Source: Planctomycetaceae bacterium
GTDB lineage: Bacteria; Planctomycetota; Planctomycetia; Planctomycetales; Planctomycetaceae
Reading direction: 5' to 3'
Assembly: GCA_024742875.1 (NCBI GenBank)
Contig: JANSXP010000018.1
Location: forward strand, 1 to 64,000
DNA length: 64,000 bases
Positions 19,619-28,937 of this stretch are shown in pieces (the first letter of the stretch is position 1; the number at the start of each line of letters is the position of its first letter). Made by a program: the position numbers and the translations under genes. The notes beneath the pieces are model-generated. The model searched no databases. It was not told the origin of the DNA and worked only from the letters and a program-made list of their open reading frames with translations.

Positions 19619-20659
19619 ATGACGGTCAAAATTGGACTACTGGGCGCGGGCTGGTTTGGTCGCGAAGCCCACCTTCGCAATCTCCTGAAACTCGCGGACG
19701 TAGAGGTGGTGGCAGCCAGCAGTCGCAGTGAAGCCAGCCGGGGGGCCGTGCAGCAGATCGGTGGCGATCAGATCGCCGTCTACGCCGACTGGCGTCAGGC
19801 TCTTAACCACGATGGTCTGGATGCCGTCATCGTGGCCCTGACCAACAACGAACACCATCCCGCCTGCCTCGACGCGTTTGCGCGCGGACTGCACGTGCTG
19901 TGCGAAAAGCCGCTGGGGTTGACGATCGCGGAGTGTGACGAAGTGATCGCCGCCGCGAACGCGGCCGGACGGGTCCTGCAGGTGGGCCACGAAATGCGGC
20001 ATCAGCGTTTGTATGAGCGGATGAAATCACTCGTGAATGACGGACGTGTCGGACGGCCGCGGATCATGTGGTGTCGCGAATATCGTGGACCAATGAGGCC
20101 CGGCTGGCGGTCTTCCGAAGAGTTGACCGGTGGCATGCTGCTGGAGAAGAACTGCCATCACTTTGACCTGTTCCACTGGATCCTCGAGGCGCGCCCGGTG
20201 AAAGTTGCCGCGTTTGGAGGGCGGGAAACGCTCGATCAAACCGAACTGCTGGACAACGCACAGGTCCTGGTCGAATACGAGGGCGGTCAAAGATCGGTCC
20301 TCGAAATCTGTCTGTTCGCGCCGACCGGGGGCGATTGTGAAATTGGTGTGGTCGGCACCAATGGTCGCATCGACACAAAGAACCAGGCCATTCACCTGGA
20401 GTATCACCAGTTTGCACCGGCGGAGCACTTTCAGGAGACAGTTCCTGACCCGGACGATGAGGCGGGATTCCAGGATGCCTCCGGACGGGTGGATCGCGGC
20501 ATCAAGGCGGAACTGGCCCACTTTGTGGAGTGCTGTCAGACAGGCGAACGCCCACTCAACGATGGAGAATCAGCGCGTTGGAATGTGGCCGTGTGCCTGG
20601 CCGCTCAGCAGGCGGTTGCCACCGGACAGGTGGTGAAGATCAGCGACCTGTTGAGTTGA
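19619..20659 (+). CDS. Gfo/Idh/MocA-family NAD(P)-dependent oxidoreductase
   Basis: About 346 residues. The N-terminal Rossmann fold begins with GLLGAGWFG; the family EKP motif is CEKPLG near residue 100; the C-terminal half is the alpha/beta substrate domain (GGMLLEKNCHHFDLFHWIL). Cytoplasmic, with no signal peptide. Members oxidise or reduce sugars, inositols and related polyols; the substrate here is unknown. ATG 19619 is preferred over the in-frame TTG just before it. It follows the TauD-like gene closely, and its stop is 31 bases from the convergent NRPS-cluster end. Confidence 0.87.
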   Translation: MTVKIGLLGAGWFGREAHLRNLLKLADVEVVAASSRSEASRGAVQQIGGDQIAVYADWRQALNHDGLDAVIVALTNNEHHPACLDAFARGLHVLCEKPLGLTIAECDEVIAAANAAGRVLQVGHEMRHQRLYERMKSLVNDGRVGRPRIMWCREYRGPMRPGWRSSEELTGGMLLEKNCHHFDLFHWILEARPVKVAAFGGRETLDQTELLDNAQVLVEYEGGQRSVLEICLFAPTGGDCEIGVVGTNGRIDTKNQAIHLEYHQFAPAEHFQETVPDPDDEAGFQDASGRVDRGIKAELAHFVECCQTGERPLNDGESARWNVAVCLAAQQAVATGQVVKISDLLS

Positions 20660-20690
20660 TCGGGGCCACACACCCGGTGCAGCGGACGCT

Positions 20691-22115
20691 TCACTGATGT
20701 GCGGACAAAGTCCGCACGCGGTCGAGGGCCGCTTCAATTTCGGCGGCCAGCAGCGCGCCCGTTTGCCGCTCGAACAGATCGTCACGTGAGATTGGAACCG
20801 ACACCAGCTGGAGTCGCTCTGATGGCCCACCCCAGCCGTGCAGATCGTCGATTTCCAGATCGGAAAAGTCGGACGTGCCCGCCTTGGTACAGCGAAACAG
20901 GCTCACGTGTCCGTCGTACGGCTGCGGTTGAAAGGCCCAGCCCATATGGGTGCCGGGGCGATTTAAACTCACATCACCGGTTGCCTGCACGCGTTGCTGA
21001 CGACGCGCCCATTTCCACAGACGGACGGCAAGTGCTGGCATCTGGCTGACCAGTCGCAGCGGGTGCACGCCCTGCAGCCGACTGGCGATTCGCTGCCGCA
21101 GATGTTTCTCCCGAAATCCCTGCGGATTGGGCGTGTCGAGAATCCCCACAAAATCGACTCGTTCGCCGGCGGCCGTCAGTCGGCGCGCCAATTCCCATGC
21201 GACAAATGCTCCTTCGCAGTTACCCACAAGACGATAGGGCCCTTGGGGCTGAATTTTTCGAATCTGATCCAGAAACTCGGGCACCACATCTTCCACCACC
21301 GTCGTGTCTTCGGTGTCGTCACTCATCAATACGGGGCAGTAGCAGGTATGATTCCTGACCTGCCTGACAATGTGCTCAAACACCGACGCGGCGCGACACT
21401 TGGGAGGCAGAAAAAACAGAGGGGGACGGGCGTTCTGCTCGCTCAGATAGATCATGTTGCCCCGAGGCGAATCCTCGGTGTGGGCAGGCGAGGGCGGCTG
21501 ATTCTCCGGGTGCGGGTTGCGGCCAGGGACAGTCGGCGAAGCTGCCAACGGGTCCTGGAGACAATTCAGCCACTGCGCCTGAGCGGCCAGGGTCGGGTGC
21601 TCGGCAAACTGCGATGGCGTCATCCGCAGGCCGGCCTCAGACATCATCGCCAGCACGCGAATGACGTCCAGAGAGTCACCGCCGCACGAAAAAAAGTCAG
21701 CGTCATCCGCCACAGATCGTCCCAGTACCTGATGCCAGATCTCACGAATCCGCTCCTGCTGCGGGTGATTTTCGTTTCCGGGCTGTGCTGGCTGACGGAA
21801 CGCAGCGGGCACAGCGGGCGTTGCTGGTGTGCAGTCAACCAGCCGGCGACGATCCAGCTTGCCACTGGACGTACGTGGCAGTCGGTTGACCTGCAGGAGA
21901 CAGTCCGGGCGCATTCGAGGTGGCAGCAGCTCGGCCAAATCCGCCTGCAGGCAATCCGTCGACAGATCGGTGGCATCACAATCCGTTGTGAACCACGCAT
22001 ACAGCTGCTGTCTGGCGGGCAGGCTGCTGTTCTGACGATTGATGCGATCCGCGAGGATCGTGCGCTGACTGGTTGTCAGTTGTGCGAGGCGTGCAGCCAG
22101 GGAGACTGAGGACAT
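20691..22115 (-). CDS. NRPS terminal protein: split adenylation end, carrier domain, atypical thioesterase
   Basis: 474 residues. Residues 35-95 are the C-terminal lid of an adenylation domain: LYAWFTT, LLPPRMRP (A9) and RLPRTSSGKLDRR (A10 with the catalytic Lys near 86). The rest of that domain is in the upstream NRPS. A carrier domain follows (FFSCGGDSLD, Ser near 148), then an alpha/beta-hydrolase thioesterase from about 230. Its nucleophile elbow reads GNCEGA, with Cys near residue 300 instead of Ser (codon TGC). The usual oxyanion HG is replaced by LPPKC, and the usual C-terminal GDH region reads ISRDD, so the catalytic His is not obvious. The protein should complete module 2 and release or modify the product. 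Confidence 0.85.
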   Translation of the reverse strand: MSSVSLAARLAQLTTSQRTILADRINRQNSSLPARQQLYAWFTTDCDATDLSTDCLQADLAELLPPRMRPDCLLQVNRLPRTSSGKLDRRRLVDCTPATPAVPAAFRQPAQPGNENHPQQERIREIWHQVLGRSVADDADFFSCGGDSLDVIRVLAMMSEAGLRMTPSQFAEHPTLAAQAQWLNCLQDPLAASPTVPGRNPHPENQPPSPAHTEDSPRGNMIYLSEQNARPPLFFLPPKCRAASVFEHIVRQVRNHTCYCPVLMSDDTEDTTVVEDVVPEFLDQIRKIQPQGPYRLVGNCEGAFVAWELARRLTAAGERVDFVGILDTPNPQGFREKHLRQRIASRLQGVHPLRLVSQMPALAVRLWKWARRQQRVQATGDVSLNRPGTHMGWAFQPQPYDGHVSLFRCTKAGTSDFSDLEIDDLHGWGGPSERLQLVSVPISRDDLFERQTGALLAAEIEAALDRVRTLSAHQ

Positions 22116-22177
22116 AAAAAGAACTCTCGGAGCAGGATGTAGTGTCGTAAGCTGGGGGGATGCGGCTCAGGAATGAC

Positions 22178-25100
22178 CTAACGGATGGCACGCACGACCA
22201 CCATGGAGTCGGCCCACCACGCATCACGCGTGTCGGCAGGCACATCCAGAGAAATCACTTTCATTTGAATCTCAGAGAAATGACGCAGCAGACTGCGCTG
22301 ATGGCGTCGGCTCAGTGAGTCCATCTCTGTCGTCATGTAAGTAAACACTCCGCGTGGCCGCAGTAACTCGGCAGCGACTTCGAAAAAGTGTTCGGCGTAG
22401 GTGGCGCTGTTGAGCACGTGTTGTTCGAACTCTGTTTCGTTCATGGGAAACGCGTGAAAAAACACCGCGTCAAAATCTTCCAGCTGGCCAAGTGATTCCT
22501 GCCAGCGACCATGAATCAACCGGACACTGCTCCTGGAATGTCTGCGGTGCCACGGGCGAAAATGTGCGTCGATGCTGTGAGCGTTCATTTCGATGATCGT
22601 ATGGGAGTGCACCTTCTGCTGCTGAATGAAGTCCGCCGCCACACCGCGCCCAAACCCGATTTCCAGCACGTCATCCCCACACTGACAGCCATACTCTGCC
22701 ATCGCCTGCATCAGCGGCGTCTGCCAGTCTTCCATAATTTCCTGATCTGTCAGCTGCGCGGCTGCCAGATCACGGGGCAGGTGATGCTCGTCGTTTCCAG
22801 CCACCAGCGAGGGAGCGATGTCATGCAGGTGCTGCAGGTTGTCGACCAGTTCCTTCATGGCCTGACGAATCATCCACCGTCGCTGTCGGGGCCGGGGCGC
22901 TGCGATGAAACCGCCGTGGTGCACATGCAGGTCCACGCTGACCTCATCGGAATGCTCGCGGACAAGCCGATCATCGCGGCCATCATCGGAATCCGTGCGA
23001 GCCGGCGCGGTCCTCTCGTCCGCCGACAACGCCAGCTGCTCCACATCGCTGAGCAGCTGATGGGCCAGCTGCACGTCCATGCCCTGCAGGGCCTGCAGCA
23101 GCGTCTGAACATCACTGGCCACTTCCGGCTCCTCGTTTGCCAGCCCGACGGCCACCTCGTGCACACCAGGCAGAGCTGACAGGACGGCTTCGATTTCTTC
23201 CACCTCAATGCGGTGACCGCGAATCTTGATCTGCGTATCCCGCCGTCCCAGAAACTGGAGGGTGCCATCTGTGGTCAGCCGCGCCAGATCCCCCGTGCGG
23301 TAACACGGCTGACCGTCGATCACAGGAAAACGCTGTCGGGTCAGTTCCTCATCATTACGATAACCTTCCGCCAGTCGTGAACCGGACAGGACAATCTCGC
23401 CCGGCACACCGGCCGGCACTGGCTGCAGGTGACTGTCCAGCAGCTGCACAGAAATTCCCGGGACAGAGCGACCAATCGAAACGGGCACTTTGCCGAGCGC
23501 TGCCGGATCAGGCCGCAGCGCACTGCAGGTGGCCCAGACAGAAGCTTCCGTTGGACCGTACTCGTTGTACAGCCGTGATTGCGGCAGCTTGTCATGATGC
23601 TCAGCCACCAAAGGCGGCGGACACGATTCTCCCGCGACAATCACAGTCTGCAAAGTGTGCAGCAGCACGCCGTCGTTATGCTGCAAAAGCAAACGGTAGA
23701 GGGTGGGCAGACACAGCGTATGACTGACACCGAAGCGTTCGATCAACTCCCCGAGTCTGACCACGTCCTGAATGTCATCATCTGCCGGCAGAACGAGTGT
23801 TCCTCCGGTGGTGAGCGTCCAGAACAGCCCGGCCACGGAACTGTCGAACCAGAGTGGCGAGAGCAGCAGAAATGCGTCCGGATTCTCAGCGTAGAATTCC
23901 TGGCGCGCCATCGTCGATTCCCACAACGCCTGGTGACTGACCTCAACGCCTTTGGGCTGCCCCGTCGAACCTGAAGTGAACATCACATAGGCCAGGTCAG
24001 GCTTCACGATCGCGTCTGCAGGCGGCTGGCTGTCAGGAGCCACAAACTCACCGGGAACGACGACGGGCAGATCGGCGTTCACGCAGGGAGCATAGGTGGA
24101 ATCACAGACGACAGCGGCGATGCCAGCGCCCGCCATCATGCTCTGCAGGCGTGCTGGCGGCTGATGTGGGTCCATGGGCACATAAGCGGCGCCGGCTTTC
24201 AGAATTCCCAGTACAGCCGCCACGGTTTCCCCTGAACGATCCCGCAGCACGGCCACGCTGTGTCCTTCTCTGACACCGCACGCCTGTAACTGGTCACAGA
24301 TGATGCCCGCCCGATCATTCAGCTGAGCAAACGTCAGCCGACCATCTCCTGCCTCGACAGCCACCGCGGCGGGGCGGGCAGCTGCCTGCAGCTCAATCTG
24401 CCGACGGACATCGGCTCGCACCAGAGCGGCCGGCTGTTGCAGCAGACTGCCGTCACGACCGGGACGATTGCACGCTTCGAGAAGACGACGATCGGCATCC
24501 CCCCCAAAGGGCGCCTCACCGACTGGTCGTTCAAACGCACTGACCAGTTGCTCCACAAGCGCACACCAGTGGCTCTGAATGCGTGATACGGTCGCGGCGC
24601 GGAAGACGCTGTCCCGATACTCCAGCTGGCAGGGCAGCACGTCGCTCGACCGGTCGTCCGTCACAAACAAAGTCAGATCAAATTTTGCCGTCTGCAGATC
24701 CCGCACCCGGCTGTGACGAATCGCCACAGATCCAAAGCAGGCAGGTGGTGGAGCAGCCTGCATCACAAACATGGTCTGATAGGGCAACTGCCCGGTCACG
24801 CCGTCGAGCCCCGCTGCCGCCAGAATGTCCGGCACGCTGAGTGTGAATGCACGACTGGCCTGTCGAAACTCGGCTTCCGTGGCAACTACCTGATCCACAA
24901 AACGTGTCTCCGGTTCGATATGACAGGGCAGGGGCAACGCCTCAACCAGAAAGCCAACCGTGTGAAACAGCCGGGCATCCGCCCGTCGTGTCACGGGGAC
25001 GCCCACGGCAAAGTCCGTCTCCTGCGAATAGCGCTGCAGCAGAACCTGCCAGGCAGACAGCAGAACGCTGTTCAGTGTGACCTGATGATCGGCGGCAAAC

Positions 25101-28100
25101 TGCCGCACAGCGCACGTGACATCGGGTGGCAGCTCAAAGTCAAAAAGTCGCCCGCTGGACGGGCCCGCCAGTTCGCTGTCCCAGTCGCGAGGAAGCGGCA
25201 GCCGGGAAACAACGGGCTGCAGTTTTTCCTGCCAGTAAGTTCGATCGGCTACGCTCGCCTGAGCGCGATGCTGCTGCCGCCAGTGGGCAAACTGCGAGGC
25301 GGCAGCAGCGGGTGCTCGCTCGCTGTGTGTCGCCTGGCTGTCTCGTCGTGCGCTATACAGTTGCCCCAGTTCTTCCAGGATCAGTCGAACCGAATACTGA
25401 TCGAGGACAATATGATGCCCCGTAAGCACGAGCACACTGGTCTGCTCGCTAAGAATCACGTGGGCCAGTCGAACCAGCTCCCGTCCGTCCGACAGAAAGT
25501 CCCGCGCGGCCTCGGCACAGACGACAGTGTCAAGCTCCTCCCGGTCAGCTGCGGAAATCACCTCCTTTGCCATCCGAGCCTCCCGACTAACGAACAGCTG
25601 CGGCAGACCGTCCACCGTTCGCAGTCCGGTCGTCAGAGCCTGATGACGATCAATCAGCAGATCGATGCAGGCAGACAGATCGGCCGCATCCAGCAAACCA
25701 TCACATTCACTCACAACCTGCAGCTGATAGGCGGCAGGAGTGGTCGTGTTCTGCAGGACGTACCACAGCCCCTGCTGTGCGGGCGACATTGTCACAGCAG
25801 TGGCCTCCTGAACGGACGCTGTGGGGTCCTTCGCGGGCGTGCGCTGCCCCTCCTGTTCACAGAGCGCTGAGAGCTCACGAATGGTGGGACGGTCAAACAC
25901 GTCACTCATTGACAGCCCTATCCCCAGATCAGCCGCCGTCGCAATCAGTCGCAGCACGTCGAGGGAATCTCCGCCGGACTCAAACAGATTGGTGGTCACA
26001 GAGCAGGTGGTGTCGCCGATAATTTCCCGCCACACCGCCAGCAAACGCTCCTCCGGGCCGGAAGCAGTCGCAACAGTTTCGATGATACAATTGTCTGCCA
26101 TCAGCTGGTGCAAAGACGGCAGGTCGGGTTTGCCGTTGATTGTACGGGGCAAATCCTGAGACTGGACGATAATGCGCGTCGGCACATGAGAACGCGGCAA
26201 CCGCTGCACCAGTTGGGACCTCACCCGATCAGACGTCACGTCGCCACATACCCACGTGACCAGCACAGGCTCTCGCTCTGGCTGTCGCAGGACATCCATA
26301 ACCGCATCACGCACACCCGACAGACTTCGCAGTACTGCCAGAATGCCGGACGGTTCGATGCGATGTCCGCGAATCTTCAGCTGATCATCTGTCCGCCCAG
26401 CAAACTGCAGCGTCCCGTCGCCGCGCAACCGCACAAGGTCCCCCGTGCGATACCATCGCCGCGACCGCGAGTCCGCCCGTACATTCACGAATCGCTGTGC
26501 CGTCAGTTCGGCATTGCCCCGATAGCCGTCCGCCAGACCAATGCCGCCAATCAGCAGTTCGCCCGTCATCCCCGGCGGCACCAGCTGGCCAAACGGATCT
26601 TCAATGCGCAGAACATTTCCACTGACCGGTCGGCCGATGCTGGCGGGAGCCGGCCGATGATCGGCGGGATCAATCACATGCAGCGTGGCGCAGATGGTGG
26701 CCTCTGTCGGTCCATATCCGTTAATCACGGTCAACCCGTCGACGGCCGCAAGGCGGGCCAGCGTTGACTGGGGAATGGGCTCGACGCCCACAAGCAGGCG
26801 TTTTAAAGCGGACTGATTTTCCCGTTCCAGATGGTCGGCAAACGCTTCCACGAAAAACGGTGGCAGATAGGCGGACGTAACCTGCTCACGCGACAGCCAC
26901 GCAAAAAACTGCTGCGGCGAGTTGCGGGTGCGATCATCGGGCAGGCAGAGAGTTCTGCCAAACAGCAAAGCCGAGAATACTTCGTAGATGGCCACATCAA
27001 AGCCCACGTTCGTCCACCACGCCGAACGCTCTCCTGCCTCCGGCGACAGACGTTCAAAATCCGCCAGCAGATTCAGCAGCGACGCGTCACTGACCTGCAC
27101 GGCGTTGGGCCGACCTGTGGTGCCGGACGTTGACAGCACGTAGCACGCCCGATCGTGAGTGTGCGATGTGGACGACGGTGACTGCAAAGCGACCACCACG
27201 GGCTCATCGACCGCCTCAACCACATGCGTGGCGCCGCTTTCGGACAGCAGAGCGGCGATGCGTTCCTGCGGCTGATCCACATCAACCGGCATAAAGGCAC
27301 GGCCTGCCGCCAGAACCCCAAGAAACGCGGGCAGCGCATGCTCGTTTCTCTGACACAGCACGGGCACCACGCCGGCCGAATTTCCAGAGCGGAGAGAAAC
27401 GCCCAGACGCTGTGCGGTATGTCGCAACTGGGCGTACGTCATTTGGGTCCTGTCTGAGGAGATCGCTATCCGCGTCGCACAACCCTCGGCGACGTCCAGA
27501 AAGCGATCCCAGACCCGATCCGCTTCCGGGGCTGGCAGGGCAGGAGTCTGCAGACTGCGTTCGTTGAGGGCCTGCTGCGACTTTGACAGCCAGTTAATGT
27601 CGCCAATGGGCAGATGGCATCCCTCAATCACCGACAGCAGCATCGCGCGAAACTGCTCGATCACTGCCGCATGCTGGGCAAACGGAAAATGCTCCAGATT
27701 GAAATCAAAAATCAGCTCCCAGTTGTCAGTTCCTCCGGACTGGTGGGCGGACACGGTCAGTCGCCGCTCAGGATCTCCAAATCCGTTGTGTCGCCAGGAC
27801 GCGGCGACTGGCAGATCGGCGAAATCTTCCACCGAAAGGTCCAGCAGGTTGAGCGCGACGTCAAAGGCGGTTGCTGTCTCCGGCTGCATGCACCCAGGCA
27901 CTGCATGCTGCAGGAATCCTCGCATTTCGGCGGCCACCCGGTCGGCCACCTGCGCGGGATTATCCTGCGCATCAACACCCACCTCAAACGGCAGCAGCTG
28001 CATGAACAGCCCAATGGTGTTGCGAAACTCGGGCTGTGAACGTCCGTGGCTGGTCACTCCAAAGCGAACCGCCTGACGAGGTCGCAGTCGGAACAGCAGC

Positions 28101-28915
28101 ACGGATAGTGCCGTGGCGAACAGCTGAAACTGGCTCAGCGCGGGAGAAAACTGCCGCCACGGCGTCTGTGTGACGGCCTCATTGATCGCTCGATTTTCGT
28201 CCTCGGTCAAAGAAACGACCACGCGTTTGTGATGCAGCCGCAGTTCCGAATTGCCGGACGCGTACCACGTCTGCAGAGCAAGGGGTGTGGTTCGCTGTGC
28301 CCACCATTCCTGGTGGGACGCCATCATGGTGGACTGCAGTTTTTCGGTTTCATATTCGTGGTAGGCGGCATACTGAGGCAGCTCAGGGGAGGGCAGCTCA
28401 TGCAGGAGGGCCTGATAATGCTCAGCCAGATGCCGCACCAGCAGGTTGGTATTCCAGCCATCCGTAATCAGGTGGTGCAGCTTCAGATACCACTGCCAGG
28501 TGGACTCACCTGTTCGAATCAGGCAGCTGTCAAACAGACAGTGCGTCGGTCTCAGAGGTCGGACGATGCACGCACGCACATATTCTTCGGCAGATAAGTC
28601 CGCTCGCGCGTCAGCCGAGTAATCGAGAAATCGACAGGCCTCCGGCACCCGACTGGCCGTGCCGATGTCAGACCAGTCGCGATCGGTGGCCACGATTCGC
28701 AGCAGTTCGCACGACTGCACCAGACGGCGAAACGCCGCCCGAAACACGCCCACGTCCAGCGTACCCTGCAGGTGAAACACATAGGGCACTTCGTACAGCG
28801 GCACATCAGGATGCTTCTGCTGGCCCAGCCTGATCAACTGCTGATTGGAAGTCAGTTGTCGTCCGTGGGACAGCGGATCTGTCAGAGGAGAAGCGGACAC
28901 GTCCATCGTACTCAT
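22178..28915 (-). CDS. Two-module nonribosomal peptide synthetase with embedded GAMT-like methyltransferase
   Basis: About 2245 residues from ATG 28915 (MSTMDVS, GGTGA upstream); longer starts would overlap the preceding gene. Domain order: C1 20-440 (HHLITDG at 147-153), A1 460-930 (TSGTTGRPN, where the usual Lys is Asn; NGYGPTE; RTGDL), carrier 955-1020 (Ser984), C2 1042-1470 (HHIVLDQ instead of HHxxxDG), A2 1502-1930 (FTSGSTGQPKG, NEYGPTE, RTGDL, up to RGHRIEVEEIE), linker, then a class I SAM methyltransferase 2057-2245 (VLEIGFGRG). That domain follows guanidinoacetate N-methyltransferase: EIMEDWQTPLM, HTIIEMN, FHAFPM, LLRPRGVFTYM. By-eye specificity residues: A1 D-V-Y-Y-L-G-G-I-C, A2 D-S-A-L-I-A-E-V-W; substrates not assigned. 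A2 has no A9/A10; the next gene supplies them. Confidence 0.92.
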   Translation of the reverse strand: MSTMDVSASPLTDPLSHGRQLTSNQQLIRLGQQKHPDVPLYEVPYVFHLQGTLDVGVFRAAFRRLVQSCELLRIVATDRDWSDIGTASRVPEACRFLDYSADARADLSAEEYVRACIVRPLRPTHCLFDSCLIRTGESTWQWYLKLHHLITDGWNTNLLVRHLAEHYQALLHELPSPELPQYAAYHEYETEKLQSTMMASHQEWWAQRTTPLALQTWYASGNSELRLHHKRVVVSLTEDENRAINEAVTQTPWRQFSPALSQFQLFATALSVLLFRLRPRQAVRFGVTSHGRSQPEFRNTIGLFMQLLPFEVGVDAQDNPAQVADRVAAEMRGFLQHAVPGCMQPETATAFDVALNLLDLSVEDFADLPVAASWRHNGFGDPERRLTVSAHQSGGTDNWELIFDFNLEHFPFAQHAAVIEQFRAMLLSVIEGCHLPIGDINWLSKSQQALNERSLQTPALPAPEADRVWDRFLDVAEGCATRIAISSDRTQMTYAQLRHTAQRLGVSLRSGNSAGVVPVLCQRNEHALPAFLGVLAAGRAFMPVDVDQPQERIAALLSESGATHVVEAVDEPVVVALQSPSSTSHTHDRACYVLSTSGTTGRPNAVQVSDASLLNLLADFERLSPEAGERSAWWTNVGFDVAIYEVFSALLFGRTLCLPDDRTRNSPQQFFAWLSREQVTSAYLPPFFVEAFADHLERENQSALKRLLVGVEPIPQSTLARLAAVDGLTVINGYGPTEATICATLHVIDPADHRPAPASIGRPVSGNVLRIEDPFGQLVPPGMTGELLIGGIGLADGYRGNAELTAQRFVNVRADSRSRRWYRTGDLVRLRGDGTLQFAGRTDDQLKIRGHRIEPSGILAVLRSLSGVRDAVMDVLRQPEREPVLVTWVCGDVTSDRVRSQLVQRLPRSHVPTRIIVQSQDLPRTINGKPDLPSLHQLMADNCIIETVATASGPEERLLAVWREIIGDTTCSVTTNLFESGGDSLDVLRLIATAADLGIGLSMSDVFDRPTIRELSALCEQEGQRTPAKDPTASVQEATAVTMSPAQQGLWYVLQNTTTPAAYQLQVVSECDGLLDAADLSACIDLLIDRHQALTTGLRTVDGLPQLFVSREARMAKEVISAADREELDTVVCAEAARDFLSDGRELVRLAHVILSEQTSVLVLTGHHIVLDQYSVRLILEELGQLYSARRDSQATHSERAPAAAASQFAHWRQQHRAQASVADRTYWQEKLQPVVSRLPLPRDWDSELAGPSSGRLFDFELPPDVTCAVRQFAADHQVTLNSVLLSAWQVLLQRYSQETDFAVGVPVTRRADARLFHTVGFLVEALPLPCHIEPETRFVDQVVATEAEFRQASRAFTLSVPDILAAAGLDGVTGQLPYQTMFVMQAAPPPACFGSVAIRHSRVRDLQTAKFDLTLFVTDDRSSDVLPCQLEYRDSVFRAATVSRIQSHWCALVEQLVSAFERPVGEAPFGGDADRRLLEACNRPGRDGSLLQQPAALVRADVRRQIELQAAARPAAVAVEAGDGRLTFAQLNDRAGIICDQLQACGVREGHSVAVLRDRSGETVAAVLGILKAGAAYVPMDPHQPPARLQSMMAGAGIAAVVCDSTYAPCVNADLPVVVPGEFVAPDSQPPADAIVKPDLAYVMFTSGSTGQPKGVEVSHQALWESTMARQEFYAENPDAFLLLSPLWFDSSVAGLFWTLTTGGTLVLPADDDIQDVVRLGELIERFGVSHTLCLPTLYRLLLQHNDGVLLHTLQTVIVAGESCPPPLVAEHHDKLPQSRLYNEYGPTEASVWATCSALRPDPAALGKVPVSIGRSVPGISVQLLDSHLQPVPAGVPGEIVLSGSRLAEGYRNDEELTRQRFPVIDGQPCYRTGDLARLTTDGTLQFLGRRDTQIKIRGHRIEVEEIEAVLSALPGVHEVAVGLANEEPEVASDVQTLLQALQGMDVQLAHQLLSDVEQLALSADERTAPARTDSDDGRDDRLVREHSDEVSVDLHVHHGGFIAAPRPRQRRWMIRQAMKELVDNLQHLHDIAPSLVAGNDEHHLPRDLAAAQLTDQEIMEDWQTPLMQAMAEYGCQCGDDVLEIGFGRGVAADFIQQQKVHSHTIIEMNAHSIDAHFRPWHRRHSRSSVRLIHGRWQESLGQLEDFDAVFFHAFPMNETEFEQHVLNSATYAEHFFEVAAELLRPRGVFTYMTTEMDSLSRRHQRSLLRHFSEIQMKVISLDVPADTRDAWWADSMVVVRAIR

Positions 28916-28937
28916 AGGTTCACCGTGACGAAATTCT

